The notes under the pieces: generated by a model
What the model was told of the DNA's origin: nothing
Databases searched by the model: none
Seen by the model: only the letters and a program-made list of their open reading frames with translations
Program-made: the position numbers and the translations under genes
Shown: positions 61,378 through 64,000 of the stretch, piece after piece
How the letters are laid out: each line of letters starts with the position of its first letter
Position numbering within the stretch: position 1 is the stretch's first letter
Source: Clostridiales bacterium
GTDB taxonomy: Bacteria; Bacillota; Clostridia; Saccharofermentanales; Saccharofermentanaceae
NCBI GenBank assembly: GCA_017551865.1
Contig: JAFZKB010000020.1
Location: forward strand, 195,009-259,008
DNA length: 64,000 nt
Direction of reading: 5' to 3'

Positions 61378-63699
61378 TTATTGCTCTATTGTAGATTCCT
61401 GAAGGATATGTCTTTTGATCATAGTAAGGTCACCAGCTGTTACCTTGCCGTCTTTGTTTGCATCAGCAGCATGCAACGCGGCATCAGTAAGCGTACCCTC
61501 ATCAAGGATATAACGTTTGATCAAAGTAAGATCGGCCGCGCTGATCTTGCCGTCACAGTTGGAATCACCACGGATAAAGAGTGCACCGAGATATACGGTC
61601 TTTCCTTCCGGATCGGTGATGACGATCAGGTCGCCTGTACATACTTTTACAGAATCTGCTCTGACCTGACCATTCTGGTTTGTCTGAGTAATCTTATACC
61701 CTTCCGCCAGCTGGAACATGGCCTTAGCCTCCCCGACCGTAGTGCCGGGCTCTATGCCACCGAAGAAGTTCTCCTGATTAGAAAGGACAGTCGTAAAATA
61801 ATTCTCGAATCCTTCCATTCTTCTGGCTACATTAAGTGTATATTCTTTTTCAAAACCATTTTCCGCGGTGACCTTGATAACGATCGTATTCACGCCCTCA
61901 CCAAGTTTTACATCACCGATGCCGGATACCTTGGCCTTGCTGCAGGCAGGTACGGCATTGATATGGATCGACTTACAAGATCCCGGAACAACCAGTGAAT
62001 AATCCTGATATGTCAGCGAATCAAATGCCGGCGTCAGATTGTAACCATCTACGGACAGTGATTTCAGATATGCATTCGTATTACCATTTTCTTCAGGAAG
62101 CGGACATGCTTCAGCCGGCATGTTTTTATATACCGGAATGGAAAACACCATAGAAGTATTCAAAATGCCTGCTTTTGTGTAGGCAGAATACATCTTGGAA
62201 GCTTCAGATGAAGCGCCACGAATATTCGTCATGTACTGATGACTTCCATACTTATATTCCGCGTTCGGCGATACATTAAACTTCATGAAGTAGACTGTAT
62301 TCTGTCCCTTGTTGATATAAGTCCGTGCGATAAAACGGCTGCCACCGATGATCGAACGTATCGGACTGATCCAAGGAAGAAGAAGGTATGTATTTGTTTT
62401 AGGATCAGACGATCCATCACGAGCAAAAGCCAATCCCTTAGCTACAGGATCTTTATCCGAGGAAGCACCGATATTAAAGTAGTTGTAATAACCCGTATAA
62501 TCCTTCTCATAGTATTCGGAATAATAGGTGCCGGAAGTAGAATCACTTCCATTTGCAGAGACCTCCTGCAGGCACTTCGCGGCAAGGAATACAGGATTTG
62601 CTTTTGCTTCTTTTCCTGCTACATAAAAAGCCATAGCATAACTGATCTGCTTGGTATCATTAAGATCACTGATCGTGGCCGATTCCATGAAGGTTCCGTT
62701 GAGAAGGCTCTGTACGGATTGAATCGTATGATACTTACTATCAAACGTGAGATCCAGGAACTGGAATACACCCTTCTCCGTCAGCATATTACGCGGATCG
62801 AGATAGTATTTTACAAGTGACTGGTTCGCATTTACCCAGTAATTTCCGTCATAAGGGGTAAATTCCGAAGCAAGCCAGTCGTAAGCACCAGCTACCGTTG
62901 ATTTCCAAGCGTCGTTAACAGAATTCTCGATCAGACTCACGCCAAGACGGGATTCCAGATTTACTGTGTCTTCGAAGGATCTGCTCACATTTACGGCGCG
63001 GAAATGCCATTTCGGATGTGCTTTGTGAAGCTTTTCGAGATATGGTCTATAACTTTCCGGGAAGGAGGCAAGTTCTGAAGCGAAATCTCCGGTATCGCCT
63101 GTATCGGGTTCGGAGGGTTCGGTTGTCTTTGTCGTCTCCTCCGTTGTAGTCTCCGTCTCGGAAGAATCCCCGATCTTAACTCCTTCGTCCAGTTCTAGAA
63201 AATACTCAGCCATATATCCGGTGACGATCCGCCCGTTTTCATGCAAAAAGTTGATCTTGCACCAGGTATTGCAGGTCTTATCCCCCGTCGTAGCCACCAT
63301 TTCAAGGACCTGAACTCGGTCCCCATGATTCACCACACCTATAATAGGGGTATCGTCTGAAGTACTGGGGCTTTTACGCACGTTTGACGACACCTCTGCA
63401 ATCACCGTAGCATTCGTCGCCAGTTTTTTTCCGGCCTTGGCAGTATCTGTCACTTTCTTTTCTGTTTCCGAAACACTTTCGGATGTTTCTTTTACATCAG
63501 AAGGCGCAACCGTACCTGAAGGCGCTTTGCTCTCTGTCTGCGACGAGACAGTGGTCCCGGCTGTACTGGAGCTATCGCCTTTGTCTGCTAGCAGGAGATC
63601 TTTTTTCGGAAGTCCTCCCACAAGGCATGCACACGAGATCGCCGCTGCGCATGCTCGCACAAGGGCCTGCTGTGTGCTGTTTTTCATTTTCTGTAACAT
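61378..63699 (-). CDS. secreted dockerin-bearing glucosaminidase
   Basis: The 773-residue protein has a signal peptide, a Ser/Thr linker, an SH3 domain (residues about 95-175; SNVRKSPSTSDDTPIIG), a Glu/Thr linker, a glucosaminidase domain (about 215-540; FPESYRPYLEKLHKAHPKWH, ESRLGVSLIENSVNDAW) that should cut peptidoglycan glycan, a cadherin-like beta domain (about 560-640), and a C-terminal type I dockerin with GDSNCDGKISAADLTLIKRY and DANKDGKVTAGDLTMIKRH, each a calcium loop. ATG at 63699 follows AAAGGAATACGTAT. The cohesin-like gene starts 31 bases after its stop. Confidence 0.93.
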   Translation of the reverse strand: MLQKMKNSTQQALVRACAAAISCACLVGGLPKKDLLLADKGDSSSTAGTTVSSQTESKAPSGTVAPSDVKETSESVSETEKKVTDTAKAGKKLATNATVIAEVSSNVRKSPSTSDDTPIIGVVNHGDRVQVLEMVATTGDKTCNTWCKINFLHENGRIVTGYMAEYFLELDEGVKIGDSSETETTTEETTKTTEPSEPDTGDTGDFASELASFPESYRPYLEKLHKAHPKWHFRAVNVSRSFEDTVNLESRLGVSLIENSVNDAWKSTVAGAYDWLASEFTPYDGNYWVNANQSLVKYYLDPRNMLTEKGVFQFLDLTFDSKYHTIQSVQSLLNGTFMESATISDLNDTKQISYAMAFYVAGKEAKANPVFLAAKCLQEVSANGSDSTSGTYYSEYYEKDYTGYYNYFNIGASSDKDPVAKGLAFARDGSSDPKTNTYLLLPWISPIRSIIGGSRFIARTYINKGQNTVYFMKFNVSPNAEYKYGSHQYMTNIRGASSEASKMYSAYTKAGILNTSMVFSIPVYKNMPAEACPLPEENGNTNAYLKSLSVDGYNLTPAFDSLTYQDYSLVVPGSCKSIHINAVPACSKAKVSGIGDVKLGEGVNTIVIKVTAENGFEKEYTLNVARRMEGFENYFTTVLSNQENFFGGIEPGTTVGEAKAMFQLAEGYKITQTNQNGQVRADSVKVCTGDLIVITDPEGKTVYLGALFIRGDSNCDGKISAADLTLIKRYILDEGTLTDAALHAADANKDGKVTAGDLTMIKRHILQESTIEQ

Positions 63700-63823
63700 A
63701 TACGTATTCCTTTTATCCTCATATATGTATTCGACACTATACTATCAAATCTTTGTTTTACACAGGTTACAGCCACATCACAGATTTTTTATCACAAAGA
63801 AAACAAATCCCACGAAAAACCAA

Positions 63824-63849
63824 AGGAGCCGCCTTTTTAGGCAGCTCCT
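63824..63849 (-). terminator. terminator of the tRNA-Gln/tRNA-Lys transcript
   Basis: AGGAGC-C-GCCT / AGGC-A-GCTCCT hairpin with a TTTT loop, followed on the minus strand by TTGGTTTTTCG, ten bases 3' of tRNA-Lys. Confidence 0.85.
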
Positions 63850-63859
63850 CTACTTACTA

Positions 63860-63935
63860 TGGTGGCTCACTGGAGGCTCGAACTCCAGACCCCTTGATTA
63901 AAAGTCAAGTGCTCTACCGACTGAGCTAGTGAACC
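63860..63935 (-). tRNA. tRNA-Lys (TTT)
   Basis: The 76-base tRNA has the GGTTCAC / GTGAGCC acceptor stem, the anticodon loop CTTTTAA giving TTT, a GTTCGAGCC T-arm and an encoded CCA. It is the last gene of a tRNA transcript entering from the right edge. Confidence 0.97.
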
Positions 63936-63938
63936 ATA

Positions 63939-64000
63939 TGGCTGGGGTAGCAGGATTCGGACCTACGAATGCGGGAGTCAAAGTCCCGTGCCTTACCGCT
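63939..64000 (-). tRNA. tRNA-Gln (TTG), 5' end beyond window
   Basis: The 62 visible bases run from the D-arm (AGCGGTAAGGC) through the anticodon loop CTTTGAC (TTG) to TACCCCAG and CCA. About the first 13 bases lie outside the window. Three bases separate it from tRNA-Lys. Confidence 0.93.

Overview
The window looks like chromosome of an anaerobic, low-to-mid GC Bacillota, probably class Clostridia (Oscillospiraceae or Saccharofermentans-like gut or rumen lineages). This is inferred from gene content: a CIRCE-controlled groESL, a long glutamine synthetase variant, a [FeFe]-hydrogenase-like redox-signalling cluster, BspA-type leucine-rich repeat proteins, a dockerin/cohesin pair, cadherin-like beta domains, Thr/Glu-rich surface linkers, and the lys/hom/Lrp genes. 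There is no phage, insertion sequence, CRISPR array or rRNA. Nearly every gene is on the minus strand; the plus strand carries only three (13975, 26574, 40395). Coding density is high and I found no gene-free stretch longer than 300 bases.

Layout, left to right. 1-5.8 kb: a gliding-type ABC exporter operon (DUF4340 protein cut by the edge, GldG-like, permease, ATPase), coupled to an acyl-ACP thioesterase and a small membrane protein. 5.8-7.9 kb: groES-groEL with a perfect CIRCE operator. 8-9.3 kb: an LCP cell-wall ligase. 9.4-12.8 kb: an unusual three-gene membrane operon (Cache-like sensor, Cache-MFS fusion, sigma-region-2-like membrane protein). 12.8-13.1 kb: tRNA-fMet and tRNA-Leu. 13.1-13.8 kb: comEA. 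14-16.9 kb: a giant repeat protein. 17-19.8 kb: prfB, an aminotransferase and an Lrp regulator. 20-21.1 kb: malic enzyme. 21.3-22 kb: a membrane gene broken by a one-base frameshift. 22-26.4 kb: a seven-gene redox-signalling cluster (thioredoxin-like 2Fe-2S protein, two GHKL ATPases, PHP, two DRTGG-like proteins, hydrogenase-like Fe-S protein). 26.6-28.5 kb: glutamine synthetase. 28.6-32.8 kb: two secreted proteins (BspA-LRR, NlpC/P60) in AT-rich DNA. 33-40.3 kb: hom, ACT protein, rdgB, rsmF-like, M3 peptidase, argS. 40.4-41.4 kb: a MraY-like transferase.

41.4-46 kb: a TerY-P-type phospho-signalling set (kinase-like, vWA, PP2C, coiled-coil protein). 46-50.8 kb: lysA, a membrane-anchored MutS-like ATPase, a sirtuin with a histone-H1-like tail, and a PH-domain protein. 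50.9-53.6 kb: a transglutaminase lipoprotein and a deacetylase-like protein. 53.6-57.9 kb: topoisomerase IV-like parC and parE. 58-58.3 kb: tRNA-Arg and tRNA-Gly. 58.4-63.7 kb: an SH3 lipoprotein, a GNAT, a membrane-anchored cohesin-like protein and a dockerin-bearing glucosaminidase. 63.8-64 kb: tRNA-Lys and the 3' part of tRNA-Gln.

The most noteworthy blocks are the cohesin/dockerin cell-wall pair, the sensor/MFS/sigma-like operon, the sensory-hydrogenase-like cluster (including one gene whose coding seems to begin upstream of any standard start codon), the TerY-P set, and the sirtuin with a Lys/Ala tail. All functional statements rest on motif reading; no database search or structure prediction was run.
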